64,000 nt of DNA from Archangium gephyra (GCF_001027285.1 NZ_CP011509.1:8828501-8892500), one strand, 5' to 3'. Counted from the stretch's first letter, positions 8,295 to 18,345 are shown. Notes: generated by a model not told the origin, from the sequence alone. Numbers and translations: made by a program.

Positions 8295-10379
8295 ATGTCG
8301 GGACGCTTCGAGGCTCGTGGTGATGTCGGCATCATCTGGATCGACAACCCGCCTGTGAACGCCATCAGTCACGCCGTGCGGGTGGCGCTCCTCGACGGGT
8401 TGAAGCAGGCGGAGGCCAGCGGCGACATCCAGGCCGTGGTCATCGCCTGCGCCGGACGTACCTTCATGGCGGGCGCGGACATCACCGAGTTCAGTGGCCC
8501 GCTCAAGTCCCCGGGCCTGCCGGAGGTGATCGACGCGCTCGATGCCCTCTCCAAGCCGGTGGTGGCGGCGATCCACGGCACGGCCTTCGGCGGAGGCTTC
8601 GAGGTCGCGCTGGCCTGCGACCATCGCGTGGCCCTGGCCAGCGCCCAGGTCGGCCTGCCCGAGGTGAAGCTAGGCCTCCTGCCGGGTGCTGGCGGCACCC
8701 AGCGCCTGCCTCGCCTCGCCGGCCTCGAGCCGGCCTTGCAGGCCATGCTTTCCGGGGACCCGATCCCCGCGCCCGTGGCGCTCGGCATGGGCGCCATCGA
8801 CAAGCTCGTGGAGGGGGACCTGACCGAGGCCGCCGTCACCTTCGCGCGAGAGAAGATCGGCTCGCCGCGGCGCCGGGTGCGAGACCTCACCCTCGCACCC
8901 AACGCCGTCCCCGCCGGCTTCTTCGACGCGGCCCGCCAGCGCACGGCCAAGGAGAAGCGCAACCTCTTCTCGCCCCAGCGCATCATCGACGCGGTGGAGG
9001 CAGCGGTCACCCTCCCCTTCGACCAGGGCATCCAGCGTGAGCGCGAGCTGTTCCTCGAGTGCGCGCGGAACAGCCAGTCCAAGGCGCTCCAGCACGTCTT
9101 CTTCGCCGAGCGTCAGGTCTCCAAGATTCCGGGCCTCCCCGCCGACGTGAAGCCCCGCCCCATCCAGTCCGTGGCCATCATCGGCGCCGGCACCATGGGA
9201 GGCGGCATCGCCATGAACTTCGCGAACGCCGGCATCCCGGTCACCCTCCTGGAGGTGAACCAGGAAGGGCTGGAGCGCGGCCTGGGCGTCATCCGCAAGA
9301 ACTACGAGGCCACGGCGGCCAAGGGGCGGCTCACGGCGGAGCAGGTGGAGACCCGCATGGGCCTCATCCGCCCCACCCTCTCGTATGACGCGCTCGCCGG
9401 GGCGGACCTCGTCATCGAGGCGGTATTCGAGACACTCGAGGTCAAGAAGAAGGTCTTCGAGACACTGGACCGCGTCGCCAAAAAGGGCGCCGTCCTGGCC
9501 ACCAACACCTCCTACCTGTCCATCGACACCATCGCCGGCTACACCTCGCGCCCGGCGGACGTGCTGGGGATGCACTTCTTCTCCCCCGCCAACGTCATGA
9601 AGCTGTTGGAGGTCGTCCGCGGCACCCGGACCGCGCCCGACGTGCTCGCCACCGCGCTGGACATCGCCAAGCGCATCAAGAAAGTGGGTGTGGTGGCCGG
9701 CAACTGCCACGGCTTCATCGGCAACCGCATGCTGGAGGGCTACATGCGCGAGGGCAGTCTGCTCGTCCTCGAAGGCGCCACGCCGCAGCAGGTGGACCAG
9801 GCCCTGGTGAAGTTCGGAATGCCCATGGGCGTGCTCCAGATGGGCGACCTGGCCGGACTCGACATCGGCTACAAGTCGCGCAAGGACCGGGACCCCGCCA
9901 CCTTCGAGCCCAAGGCCGGCGCCGTGGCCGACAAGCTCGTCGAGATGGGCCGGCTCGGCCAGAAGACACAGGCGGGCTACTACGACTACCAGCCGGGCAA
10001 TCGCACCCCGGTTCCCTCCGACGCCGTGGCCCGGGTGATTGAAGAGACGGCGGCCGGGTACGGCATCCAGCGCCGGGAGATCACCGAGCAGGAGATCCTC
10101 GAGCGCTGCTTCCTGGCCATGGTGAACATCGGCTGCGAGGTGTTGCGCGAGGGTATCGCCTACCGCTCGAGCGACATCGACATCGTCTACCTCTACGGCT
10201 ACGGCTTCCCGGCGCACCGCGGGGGCCCGATGTTCTGGGCGGAGCACGAGCTCGGCCTGCCCCAGGCACTGGAGAAGATTCGCGAGTACGGCCGCAAGTA
10301 CGGAAACCGCTGGTGGACGCCCTCCCCGCTGCTGGAGCGGTTGGTCGCCGAGGGCAAGGGCTTCGCCCAGGCCGTCTGA
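8295..10379 (+). CDS. Fused enoyl-CoA hydratase / 3-hydroxyacyl-CoA dehydrogenase (FadJ/FadB-like)
   Basis: 694 residues. It catalyses two successive steps of beta-oxidation: hydration of enoyl-CoA and NAD-dependent oxidation of the 3-hydroxyacyl-CoA. The hydratase domain (1-190) keeps both catalytic Glu contexts, [11 protein letters not shown] and [17 protein letters not shown]. The dehydrogenase domain starts near 290 with the Rossmann motif [14 protein letters not shown] and has HFFSPAN and GFIGNR further on; the C-terminal 3HCDH repeat carries [12 protein letters not shown]. It is shorter than E. coli FadB (about 730) and looks like the peroxisomal or FadJ-type bifunctional enzyme. Two acyl-CoA dehydrogenase genes follow at 33 and 27 bases, forming an operon. 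No thiolase is in the window. Confidence 0.93.
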   Translation: MSGRFEARGDVGIIWIDNPPVNAISHAVRVALLDGLKQAEASGDIQAVVIACAGRTFMAGADITEFSGPLKSPGLPEVIDALDALSKPVVAAIHGTAFGGGFEVALACDHRVALASAQVGLPEVKLGLLPGAGGTQRLPRLAGLEPALQAMLSGDPIPAPVALGMGAIDKLVEGDLTEAAVTFAREKIGSPRRRVRDLTLAPNAVPAGFFDAARQRTAKEKRNLFSPQRIIDAVEAAVTLPFDQGIQRERELFLECARNSQSKALQHVFFAERQVSKIPGLPADVKPRPIQSVAIIGAGTMGGGIAMNFANAGIPVTLLEVNQEGLERGLGVIRKNYEATAAKGRLTAEQVETRMGLIRPTLSYDALAGADLVIEAVFETLEVKKKVFETLDRVAKKGAVLATNTSYLSIDTIAGYTSRPADVLGMHFFSPANVMKLLEVVRGTRTAPDVLATALDIAKRIKKVGVVAGNCHGFIGNRMLEGYMREGSLLVLEGATPQQVDQALVKFGMPMGVLQMGDLAGLDIGYKSRKDRDPATFEPKAGAVADKLVEMGRLGQKTQAGYYDYQPGNRTPVPSDAVARVIEETAAGYGIQRREITEQEILERCFLAMVNIGCEVLREGIAYRSSDIDIVYLYGYGFPAHRGGPMFWAEHELGLPQALEKIREYGRKYGNRWWTPSPLLERLVAEGKGFAQAV

Positions 10380-10412
10380 AGCGGGAACGCACGAGACACC
10401 CAGGAGAGCACC

Positions 10413-11609
10413 ATGGACCTGAACTACACCCCCGAAGAGCTCGCCTTCGCCGACGAGGTACGGCAATGGGTGCGGGCCAACCTCCCGGCCGAAACAAGGG
10501 ATCGCGTCCTGCACCACAAGCGCCTCGGCAAGGAGGAGCAGGTCGAGTGGCAGCGCCGGCTCCACTCGCGCGGCTGGGGAGCCCCCCGCTGGCCGAAGGA
10601 GTACGGCGGACCCGGCTGGAACTCGGTCCAGCAACACCTCTTCGACGAGGTGCTGTCCGAGGAGGGCGCCCCGCAGGCCCTGCCCTTCGGCTTGAGCATG
10701 ATTGGTCCCGTGCTGATGGCCTTCGGCAGCCAGAAGCAGAAGGACTACTACCTGCCCCGCATCCTCCGGCAGGAGGACTGGTGGTGCCAGGGCTTCTCCG
10801 AGCCGGGCTCGGGCTCGGACCTGGCATCGCTGCGGATGAAGGCGGAGCTGGAGGGCGACGAGTGGGTGCTCAACGGGCAGAAGACGTGGACCACCCTGGG
10901 CCAGTACGCGAACATGATCTTCCTGCTGGCGCGCACGGATCCGGCGGCCAAGAAGCAGCAGGGCATCTCCATGCTGCTGGCGGACATGAGCACGCCGGGC
11001 ATCACGGTCCGGCCCATCATCACCGTCGACGGTGAGCACGAGGTCAACGAGGTCTTCTTCGACAACGTGCGCGTGCCTAAGGACTACCTCGTCGGCGCGC
11101 CGGGCATGGGCTGGAGCTACGCCAAGTTCCTGCTGAGCCATGAGCGCACCAACATCGCCCGGATCGGCCGCTCCAAGGCGGAGCTGACACGGCTCAAGAA
11201 GATCGCCACCGAGGAGACGGCGGACGGCGTGCCACTCATCCAGACGCCGGGCTTCCGCGAGAAGATCGCCGCGGTGGAGATCGAGCTGATGGCGCTGGAG
11301 CTGACCAACCTGCGGATGATCGCCGCCGAACGCGCGGGCCAGGCGCCGGGTGCCGAGGCCAACATGCTCAAGATCAAGGGCTCGGAGATCCAGCAGACGT
11401 TGACCGAGCTGATGATGGAAGCGGTAGGCCCCTACGCGCTGCCGTTCAACCCCGAGGCCCGTGAGCCCGGCTGGCACGGAGAGCCGATCGGCCCGGAGTA
11501 CGCCGCCCCGCTGGGGCCGGACTACTTCAACTACCGCAAGGTGACCATCTACGGCGGTTCCAACGAGATCCAGCGCAACATCCTGGCCAAGGCCGTGCTC
11601 GGGCTCTGA
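10413..11609 (+). CDS. Acyl-CoA dehydrogenase, large partner
   Basis: 398 residues, start ATG at 10413 behind AGGAGAGC. FAD-dependent oxidation of acyl-CoA to trans-2-enoyl-CoA. Middle-domain motifs GFSEPGSGSDLASL and NGQKTWTT, and the C-terminal YGGSNEIQRNILAK are all standard. Second gene of the beta-oxidation operon. It sits directly before a second, shorter acyl-CoA dehydrogenase; such adjacent pairs in actinobacteria form heterotetramers acting on bulky substrates, so a hetero-oligomer is possible here (inference). Confidence 0.9.
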   Translation: MDLNYTPEELAFADEVRQWVRANLPAETRDRVLHHKRLGKEEQVEWQRRLHSRGWGAPRWPKEYGGPGWNSVQQHLFDEVLSEEGAPQALPFGLSMIGPVLMAFGSQKQKDYYLPRILRQEDWWCQGFSEPGSGSDLASLRMKAELEGDEWVLNGQKTWTTLGQYANMIFLLARTDPAAKKQQGISMLLADMSTPGITVRPIITVDGEHEVNEVFFDNVRVPKDYLVGAPGMGWSYAKFLLSHERTNIARIGRSKAELTRLKKIATEETADGVPLIQTPGFREKIAAVEIELMALELTNLRMIAAERAGQAPGAEANMLKIKGSEIQQTLTELMMEAVGPYALPFNPEAREPGWHGEPIGPEYAAPLGPDYFNYRKVTIYGGSNEIQRNILAKAVLGL

Positions 11610-11636
11610 GCCCACGAGGAAGGAGAGCGAACTCTC

Positions 11637-12776
11637 ATGGACTTCAGTCTGAGCGACACGCAGCAGATGCTGCGGGACACAGCCGCCCGGCTCACCCGCG
11701 AACGCTACGGCTTCGAGGCGCGGGCGAAGATACTGACCTCGGCGGACGGTTTCTCCCGGGAGCTGTGGGCCACCTTCGCCGAGCTGGGCCTGCTGGGGGT
11801 AGAGCTGGCCGAGGAGCACGGCGGCATTGGCGGTACCTTCCAGGATCTCGCCATCGTGTTGGAGGCGTTCGGCCGCGGCATGGTGGTGGAGCCGTACATC
11901 CCCACGGTCGTCCTGGGCGCGGGCCTGCTGCGCGCCGCCGGCAGCGAGGCGCAGAAGTCCGAGCTGCTGCCCCGCCTGGCCGAGGGCAAGCTGTTCCTGG
12001 CCTTCGCGCACGGTGAGCCTAAATCACGTTATTCGCTCACCCACGTCACGACCACGGCCAAGAGCGGCGCCGATGGCTACACGCTCGATGGCGCCAAGGC
12101 GGTTGTGCTCGGGGGCGACTGCGCGGACGTCCTGATCGTCTCGGCGCGCACGGCGGGCAAGCCGGACAGCCAGGACGGGTTGTCGCTATTTCTCGTCGAG
12201 CGCGGCGCGCCCGGGCTGAAGATTCGTGGCTACCCCACGGTCGATGGTACCCGCGCCGCCGAAGTCACGCTCGCGGGCGTGCGGGTGCCGCGCTCGGCCC
12301 TGCTTGGCCCGGAGGGCGGCGCGTTTCCGCTCATCCAGCAGGCGATTGACCGGGGCATCGCCGCCCTGTGCTCGGAGGCGGTGGGCAACATGCAGGCACT
12401 CAACGAGGTGACGCTCGACTACCTGAAGACGCGCACCCAGTTCGGCGTGCCCATCGGCAGCTTCCAGGTGCTGCAGCACCACATGGTGGACATGTACATC
12501 GCCCATGAGCAGGCGAAGTCCATGGCGATCCTCGCCGCCGGCCGGGCGGACAGCTCGGAGGCTCCGGCGCGCACCAAGGCGATTTCCGCCGCCAAGGTCC
12601 AGATTGGCCGCTCCGGCCGCTTCATCGGCCAGTGGGCCATCCAGCTGCACGGAGGCATCGGCACCACCATGGAGTACAGCGCCGGCCATTACTTCAAGAG
12701 GTTGACCACCATCGACCGCACCTTCGGCGATGCCGATTTCCACCTGACCCGCTTCGCCACCTCGAACGCGGCGTAG
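11637..12776 (+). CDS. Acyl-CoA dehydrogenase, small partner
   Basis: 379 residues, ATG at 11637 preceded by AAGGAGAG. Acyl-CoA dehydrogenase fold with N-terminal helices (LSDTQQMLRDTAARL), a middle beta domain and the C-terminal LHGGIGTTMEYSAGHYFKR. The middle domain departs from the usual FAD-contact motifs: the expected EPxxGSD stretch reads AHGEPKSRYSLTHV. The C terminus lacks the YGGSNEIQ consensus found in its neighbour. These differences fit a partner subunit in a hetero-oligomeric enzyme rather than an independent dehydrogenase. Last gene of the operon. Confidence 0.85.
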   Translation: MDFSLSDTQQMLRDTAARLTRERYGFEARAKILTSADGFSRELWATFAELGLLGVELAEEHGGIGGTFQDLAIVLEAFGRGMVVEPYIPTVVLGAGLLRAAGSEAQKSELLPRLAEGKLFLAFAHGEPKSRYSLTHVTTTAKSGADGYTLDGAKAVVLGGDCADVLIVSARTAGKPDSQDGLSLFLVERGAPGLKIRGYPTVDGTRAAEVTLAGVRVPRSALLGPEGGAFPLIQQAIDRGIAALCSEAVGNMQALNEVTLDYLKTRTQFGVPIGSFQVLQHHMVDMYIAHEQAKSMAILAAGRADSSEAPARTKAISAAKVQIGRSGRFIGQWAIQLHGGIGTTMEYSAGHYFKRLTTIDRTFGDADFHLTRFATSNAA

Positions 12777-12817
12777 GTGGGCCGGGATGTGGTTCATCGG
12801 ACTCCTGGTCCATCACC

Positions 12818-13150
12818 ATGAACAAATCGCCTCATGGCCGAGGACGGCTGTGCTTCCTGCTTGTCACTTGCGCCCTGTGGGGAATACCCACTGTGAGTTG
12901 CCGCCCACGAGGTACGTGGGCGGATGAGCTGGGACGCCACCCCTCCAACACGCCTCGCCTTCATGAGCAATGTCACGCGGACGCGTCCTGCGGTCCGGAG
13001 CAGCGCTGCCAGCAATGGTTCGATTTCGCCGATCGCCCCATGCACACCTGCGAGCTGCCGTGCACCATGGACAAGGAGTGTCCCAGGTCGATGTACTGCC
13101 TGGAGAGGGCCAGTCACGTCCCCAATTGGGTGTGCGTGGAGCGGAGCTGA
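12818..13150 (+). CDS. Small Cys-rich exported protein, unknown function
   Basis: 110 residues from the ATG at 12818. The N terminus has basic residues followed by the hydrophobic CFLLVTCALWGIPTVSC, a signal peptide with a weak lipobox-like end. The mature part holds eight or more Cys in spaced pairs (CHADASCGPEQRC, CELPCTMDKECP, YCLE, WVC), like the Cys-patterned domains common in myxobacterial surface proteins. I do not recognise a family with known function. It lies between the fatty-acid operon and thiM and has no obvious functional link to either. Confidence 0.6.
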   Translation: MNKSPHGRGRLCFLLVTCALWGIPTVSCRPRGTWADELGRHPSNTPRLHEQCHADASCGPEQRCQQWFDFADRPMHTCELPCTMDKECPRSMYCLERASHVPNWVCVERS

Positions 13151-13206
13151 CCGCCCGAAGCCGAGGAACTGATGCGCGGACGGGAATGGCTGGAAAGGAG
13201 CTTGAG

Positions 13207-14001
13207 GTGGATCTGATCTCAGGAGTGTGGGAGTCGTTGAAGGCGGTGCGGGAGCGCTCGCCGCTCGTGCACAACATCACCAACTACGTCGTGATGAACA
13301 ACACGGCCAACGCCCTGCTCGCCGTGGGGGCCTCGCCGGCCATGGTGCATGCGCGAGAGGAAGTGGCCGAGTTCGCCGCCATTTCGCAGGCACTGGTGGT
13401 GAACATCGGCACGCTGTCGCCGGAATGGGTGGAGGGCATGCGGCTGGCCATCCAATCCGCGCGCCAGTCCCGCGTGCCGTGGGTGTTGGACCCCGTGGGC
13501 GCCGGGGCCACGCGCTACCGCACCACCACCGCCGCCGAGCTGGCGCGGCAGGCTCCGGCCGTCATCCGCGGCAATGCCTCGGAGGTGCTCGCGGTGGCGG
13601 GCGAGGCGGGCGCCACACGCGGCGTGGACAGCACCCAGTCCTCCGAGGCCTCGCTCGACGCGGCCCGGCGGCTGGCGTCCAGCCTGGGCACCGTGGTGGC
13701 CGTCACGGGCAAGACGGACTACATCACCGACGGCTCCCGTGTGGTCGCGGTGGACAACGGCCACCCGCTCATGTCCCGCGTGACGGGCATGGGGTGCACG
13801 GCGTCCGCGCTCGTGGGCGCCTTCCTGGCCGTGGAACCCGATGCGGTGCTGGCCGCCTCGCGCGCACTCGTCGTGCTGGGGCTGGCTGGAGAGCTCGCCG
13901 CCGAGCAATCCAAGGGACCGGGCTCGTTGCAGCTGCACCTGCTGGACGTGCTCCACACCCTGGACGAGGCCACCGTGTGCGCCCGCGCCCGCGTGCGCTG
14001 A
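13207..14001 (+). CDS. thiM: Hydroxyethylthiazole kinase (ThiM)
   Basis: 264 residues from GTG 13207, chosen because AAAGGAG lies six bases upstream; an in-frame ATG at 13186 would add seven residues. ThiM phosphorylates 4-methyl-5-(2-hydroxyethyl)thiazole for thiamin salvage. Conserved signatures are HNITNYVVMNNTANALLA near the start, WVLDPVGAGATRYR in the middle, and GMGCTASALVGAFLAV with the conserved Cys near the end. thiE follows within about 14 bases, so the thiazole phosphate is made and condensed by adjacent products. No TPP riboswitch is visible upstream. Confidence 0.93.
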   Translation: MDLISGVWESLKAVRERSPLVHNITNYVVMNNTANALLAVGASPAMVHAREEVAEFAAISQALVVNIGTLSPEWVEGMRLAIQSARQSRVPWVLDPVGAGATRYRTTTAAELARQAPAVIRGNASEVLAVAGEAGATRGVDSTQSSEASLDAARRLASSLGTVVAVTGKTDYITDGSRVVAVDNGHPLMSRVTGMGCTASALVGAFLAVEPDAVLAASRALVVLGLAGELAAEQSKGPGSLQLHLLDVLHTLDEATVCARARVR

Positions 14002-14014
14002 GGAGATGCCCGCC

Positions 14015-14677
14015 ATGCCCCGCCGTATGCCCGACCTGTCCGTCTATCTCGTCACCGACCGCCTCTTGTCGCGCGGGCGAGCGCTGGTGGACGTGGTGCT
14101 CGCCGCTATACGCGGCGGGGCCACCGTGGTGCAGCTACGCGAGAAAGAGGGCTCAGCGCGCGAGACGCTGGAGTTGGGCCGGGCCCTGCTCGAACGGCTC
14201 CGGCCGCTCGGGGTGCCGCTCATCGTCAACGACCGGGTGGACCTGGCGCTGGCGCTCGGAGCAGATGGCGTCCACGTGGGACAGGGAGACCTGCCCCCCG
14301 AGGTGGCCAGACGGTTGCTCGGGCCCGACGCGCTGGTGGGCCTGTCCATCACCGGGGCGGCGGACCTGCCCACGTTGGACCCAGCGGTGGTGGACTACGC
14401 GGGCGTGGGCCCCATCTTCCCCACCGGCTCCAAGGCGGACGCCACCCCCGCGCTCGGATTGGAGGAGCTCGCCCGGCTGCGGCGCCTGCTCCCCGTCCCC
14501 GTTGTGGCCATCGGTGGCATCACCGCCGCCAACGCCCCGGCGGTCATCGCCGCGGGGGCGGACGGCGTGTCGGTGGTCTCCGCCATCTGCTCCGCGGACA
14601 ACTGCGAAGTGGCCGCGAGCGCTCTCGCCCAGGCCGTCCGAGAGGGGCGCGCACGCAGGGCTTCTTCGCCAGGATGA
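14015..14677 (+). CDS. thiE: Thiamine phosphate synthase (ThiE)
   Basis: 220 residues from ATG 14015; AGGAG ends nine bases upstream. An ATG at 14006 lies too close to that site. The enzyme joins HMP pyrophosphate and thiazole phosphate to thiamine phosphate. TIM-barrel motifs are present: QLREKEG (pyrophosphate-binding Arg/Lys), NDRVDLAL, GVHVGQGDLP, GVGPIFPTGSK and the C-terminal AIGGI. Downstream partner of thiM; its stop is three bases from the end of the convergent lipoprotein gene. Confidence 0.93.
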   Translation: MPRRMPDLSVYLVTDRLLSRGRALVDVVLAAIRGGATVVQLREKEGSARETLELGRALLERLRPLGVPLIVNDRVDLALALGADGVHVGQGDLPPEVARRLLGPDALVGLSITGAADLPTLDPAVVDYAGVGPIFPTGSKADATPALGLEELARLRRLLPVPVVAIGGITAANAPAVIAAGADGVSVVSAICSADNCEVAASALAQAVREGRARRASSPG

Positions 14678-14680
14678 TCC

Positions 14681-15256
14681 TTACGGCAGGTCCCTGACGG
14701 CCTGGAGCCGGAGCGGCGCCCCCTCCGTCTGGGGGAATTCCAACTCGAGGGCGAAGGCCTCCTCGCCCGGGCGGCGCGCGGCGAGCTGCTCACATAGCTC
14801 CACCGTGGCACACTCGACGCGCTTCGCCCCCTGCAGCAGGAATCCGTCGCCATCACGCACGAGCAGGTCCTCCGAATAGGTGCCGGGAGGCCACTCGTCG
14901 AACCTCATCGTGAAGCGGGTGCCAGACTCCACCGGACGGGTCTCGAGGACACGCCGGAAGATGAAGTTCACGCCCCGGTCATCCTGCATGAAGGTGGGGT
15001 ACCTCTCCGTCTCGATCTCGACGCGCTGCTCCACGCCCCACTGGAAGCTGAAACCCACCGCTTTGAACTGCTGGGGGTCGAAGTTCTCGATGTACAGCTC
15101 GTCCCCGTCATGCTCCTGGGTGGCCCGCATGGTCATCGAGACAACGCACTCGATGCAGGTGGAACCCGGCTCCAGATACGGAGCGATCCGGTAGGTGTGC
15201 ACCTCGCGTCCACAGCCGGCCAACACCACTGCTCCCAGCAGAAGAACCATTCGCAT
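14681..15256 (-). CDS. Lipoprotein of unknown function
   Basis: 191 residues from ATG 15256, with GAGGAGG ten bases upstream; a GTG at 15259 is an alternative. MRMVLLLGAVVLAGCG is a clear lipoprotein signal with lipobox LAGC, so the protein is probably anchored in the outer membrane. The mature part is rich in acidic and aromatic residues (YLEPGSTCIECVVSMTM, DELYIENFDPQQF) and contains a CIEC pair. I do not recognise a domain. The TPR kinase gene upstream runs the same way, about 200 bases off. Confidence 0.65.
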   Translation of the reverse strand: MRMVLLLGAVVLAGCGREVHTYRIAPYLEPGSTCIECVVSMTMRATQEHDGDELYIENFDPQQFKAVGFSFQWGVEQRVEIETERYPTFMQDDRGVNFIFRRVLETRPVESGTRFTMRFDEWPPGTYSEDLLVRDGDGFLLQGAKRVECATVELCEQLAARRPGEEAFALELEFPQTEGAPLRLQAVRDLP

Positions 15257-15454
15257 CACGCCAAGACCTCCTCGAGGAATCGATTGCACGGCGATGGCGC
15301 GCAGAAGCACGGCCCGTGCCGGGTGCCCGCGCGCCGTGTTCCCCGAGAGAGCCACGGCAGGCCTGTCTGGATGGCGTGACTCGCGAGACGCCCGGGAAAC
15401 CATGACCCCGTGACACGGGTGTCGTGACACGGGGGTCATGCGAAGGCACGGTGG

Positions 15455-18292
15455 TCAAGGGAGCGGGATGCCGTTCCGCTCGAACCAGCCGCGCGCATCC
15501 CGCGTGGCCTGCTCGTGCCCCGCCTCGAGCAGCGCCCCATACATCTTGCGCGCGAGCTCGAGGGCACGTGCACGCCCGGAGGACGTGCGCAAGAGGGCCT
15601 GGGCCAGAGCGAAGTGCGCGTCGGCCCTGACGTTCGGGGGCACATCCTTCCCCTGCATCGCGGCAACGGCCCGCTCCAACAAAGGCAAGGCGCGCGGATG
15701 CTCCCCGAGCGAAACCAGGAGCTGGCCCTCCAGGCTCAGCGCCTGCAGGAACAGGGGATGCTCGGTGCCCACCGTCCGTTCGAGCACGCGGCGGGCCTTC
15801 TCCGCCTCGGGGAGCGCCTGCTGGGAGCGCTCGGCCATCATCATCGCCCAGGCCAGGAAGTACCGTTGCTCGGCCGTGTCCGGGTGCTCCTCTCCGTGCA
15901 TCCGCACGTACACCTGGACCGCCTCCGCATAATCCGCGAGCGCCTCGTCCACCCGCCCGAGCCGGCCCTTGCAGGAGCCCAGGTTCATGAGGATGCCGGC
16001 CTGGAAGGCGTGCTCCGGCGGCAACATCTTCCGGGCGAGCGCCCGCGCCTTCTCTCCCCACTCCAGCGACTCCTCGCACCGCTCCAGCCCGCTGAGGATG
16101 GCGGCCCGGTCGTTGAATGTGCTGACCAGATCTCCGTGCTCCGGCCCGAGCACCTTCAGCCGCAGCTCCGTCACCCGCTCGACGAGCGCCAGGGCTTCCT
16201 TCGCCTTGCCCTGGGCGAAGAGCACCTGCGCCACGTTGGACACGGCCCGGGTCGCATCCACGCCCTCGGCGCGCCCCGCCCCCTCCACCAGTGCGAGCGC
16301 CCGCCGGAAGTGCCCCTCGGCCTCGCGCAGGCGTCCCTGACGCTGCACCAGCGCGCCCTGGGTGTTCTCCAGGTTGTAGGCGAGGTCCCACGGACGCCCG
16401 ATGCGCTCGACCGCCACCTCGGCATGGCGCATCCAGCGCTCGGCCAGCTCCAGCCGCTCCATGTTGCTGCTGAGGACCATGGCGAGCTGGATGCGCGCCC
16501 AGGCCGTCAGCCGGTCATCCCGCGCCAGTTCCGCGGCCCATATCGCCTCGTGTGCGGCCTCCTCCGCCTCCTTGTAGGTGTTGAACTTGAGCCGCGAGGC
16601 GGAGAGCACCAGCCACGTCTCGGCCAGCAAGGGCTGGAAGCCCGTGGCACGCACCTGGGGCACCAATTCCTCGGCGGCCTTCAGGCTCCGGGGGAACTGG
16701 CCCGACTGGAAGAGCGCACGGGCCTCGGCCACCCGGCCCTGGAGTGCCTCGACCTGTTCACGTACCGCCGGGCCGGGCAGCGTGCTCCCCCGGGAGAGCA
16801 CGGCGACATCCCCGCACGAGGCCAGGTCCGGCAGGGCCGCGGTGGCCCGCACGGCGTTCTCCACCACGCCCGCGTCCGCATGGGCCAACACCCGGGACAG
16901 CGCGCGCAGATCCAACAGCGCCGACTGGAGGCAGGCCTCCCGCAGGGCCAGTGTCTCCTCGGGCTGCTCTCCCCGCACGTGGGTCGCCTCGCAGGCCTCG
17001 CGGCGCGCCTGGGACCAGCCCTCCGTGTACACCTCCAACGACCGCCGCACGCGCTCCCAGGCCGTCTCCGCACCCGGCGCCCCGGTACGGCGGAAGGCCT
17101 CACCCACCTCGTCGCGGGTGGCGGCGTTCCAGGTGCTCGCCACCAGCGCGCCCGCCGCTTCACAGCGCTGCTGGTTCCTCAACCGGAGGAGCGCGGGGAC
17201 GCCCAGGCCCGCCGCCGCCACCACCCCCAGCGCGACGACGGCCGCCGTGCGCCGCCCCGTGCGCCGCAGGGGCCGCTCCAGCGCCTCGAGCAGCGCGGCC
17301 ATGGACGGGTAGCGCGCGCCCGGCTCCACCTGCAGTCCACGCTGCAACACCTGACGCACGGAGCCCGGGATGTTGCGCCCCACCGCACTGGAGGCCTGCC
17401 CGAGGCTGGTGGCCGCGAAGGGCCGCTCTCCGAAGAGGGCCTCGTGCAGCGTGACGCAGAAGCTGAACTGGTCCGACAACGCGCTCGCCGCGCTTCCCTT
17501 CAGCTGCTCGGGTGCCATGTACGCGGGCGAGCCGGCGAGAGGGCCCGAGCGGGTGAGCTCCGTCCCCTGCCCCGTGGCCGCTCCCGGAGGAGCAGGCTCC
17601 GTGTCCACGGGCCGCGCCAGGCCGAAGTCCGACACCCGGACACGCCCGTCCCGTCCCACCAGCACGTTGTCCGGCTTGAAGTCCCGGTGGATGAGGCCCG
17701 TCGCGTGCGCCGCCGCCAGGCCCTCGCCCGCGCGCCGGAGCACCTCCAGCACCTCGCGCCAGTCGCGGGGCCGCTCGGCCAGCCACTGCCTCAAGGTGAC
17801 GCCGTCCACCCACTCCATGGCGATGAACACCTGCTCGCCCCGGGTGCCCACGTCGAAGACGGCGACGACATGGGGATGGGACAGGCGGGCCAGCGAGCGG
17901 GCCTCGCGCTGCAGGCGGGCGCGGCGCTGCTCGGCCACCTCGCTCGTGTCTCCCGAGGGACGCAGCAGCTTGAGCGCCACCTTGCGGTCGAGCTCCGGAT
18001 CATAGGCGGCGTACACCACGCCCATGGCGCCCTCTCCACTGCGCTCCAGCACGAGGTAGCGCCCGACGGCGGTGCCCCGGGAGAGCACCGGTGCCGGCTC
18101 GCGGGAGGCCTGCCCGCCCGTGCCCGAGGAGGAGCTGGCGAGCAGCGCACTCACCACCTCGAAGCACACGCCGCAGCCGGACAGGTGTGCCTCGAAGGTC
18201 CGCCGCTCCTCCGAGGACAGCAGGCCCGTGGCGAAACGGGCCAGGACATCATCGGAGGGGCATGAATCGGAAGGGGGCGCGGGAGACGACAT
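15455..18292 (-). CDS. Ser/Thr protein kinase with zinc-finger-like N terminus and TPR C terminus
   Basis: 945 residues, ATG 18292 with AGGAG upstream. Residues about 10-50 carry the pattern AHLSGCGVC, like the anti-sigma zinc-binding motif (HxxxCxxC). The kinase domain (about 85-345) keeps HRDFKPDNVLV and VSDFGLAR. A single membrane helix follows (VVALGVVAAAGLGVPALL, about 370-390). The outer or periplasmic part (about 400-945) is all-helical with tetratricopeptide repeats, e.g. AILMNLGSCKGRLGRVDEAL and ALPLLERAVAAM. This layout is a recurrent myxobacterial kinase type, often encoded next to a dedicated sigma factor, as here (20194). It may phosphorylate a regulator linked to that sigma factor (inference). 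Confidence 0.9.
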   Translation of the reverse strand: MSSPAPPSDSCPSDDVLARFATGLLSSEERRTFEAHLSGCGVCFEVVSALLASSSSGTGGQASREPAPVLSRGTAVGRYLVLERSGEGAMGVVYAAYDPELDRKVALKLLRPSGDTSEVAEQRRARLQREARSLARLSHPHVVAVFDVGTRGEQVFIAMEWVDGVTLRQWLAERPRDWREVLEVLRRAGEGLAAAHATGLIHRDFKPDNVLVGRDGRVRVSDFGLARPVDTEPAPPGAATGQGTELTRSGPLAGSPAYMAPEQLKGSAASALSDQFSFCVTLHEALFGERPFAATSLGQASSAVGRNIPGSVRQVLQRGLQVEPGARYPSMAALLEALERPLRRTGRRTAAVVALGVVAAAGLGVPALLRLRNQQRCEAAGALVASTWNAATRDEVGEAFRRTGAPGAETAWERVRRSLEVYTEGWSQARREACEATHVRGEQPEETLALREACLQSALLDLRALSRVLAHADAGVVENAVRATAALPDLASCGDVAVLSRGSTLPGPAVREQVEALQGRVAEARALFQSGQFPRSLKAAEELVPQVRATGFQPLLAETWLVLSASRLKFNTYKEAEEAAHEAIWAAELARDDRLTAWARIQLAMVLSSNMERLELAERWMRHAEVAVERIGRPWDLAYNLENTQGALVQRQGRLREAEGHFRRALALVEGAGRAEGVDATRAVSNVAQVLFAQGKAKEALALVERVTELRLKVLGPEHGDLVSTFNDRAAILSGLERCEESLEWGEKARALARKMLPPEHAFQAGILMNLGSCKGRLGRVDEALADYAEAVQVYVRMHGEEHPDTAEQRYFLAWAMMMAERSQQALPEAEKARRVLERTVGTEHPLFLQALSLEGQLLVSLGEHPRALPLLERAVAAMQGKDVPPNVRADAHFALAQALLRTSSGRARALELARKMYGALLEAGHEQATRDARGWFERNGIPLP

Positions 18293-18345
18293 CGAGGCTC
18301 CTGGAGTGCGAGCGACTCTATCCCGCGCCCCCCTTCACCGCGTAC

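Noticed and set aside
8670-12011. Long minus-strand open frame antisense to the beta-oxidation genes
   Set aside because: Composition is typical of shadow frames (His, Asp, Gly, Leu repeats), and the opposite strand carries intact enzymes with catalytic motifs.
12777-13206. TPP riboswitch upstream of thiM
   Set aside because: No CUGAGA-type THI-box core or its partner segments are visible, and a protein-coding frame occupies most of the interval.
15515-18265. Long plus-strand open frame antisense to the TPR kinase
   Set aside because: No conserved motif; the kinase on the minus strand has HRD and DFG motifs, a membrane helix and TPR repeats.
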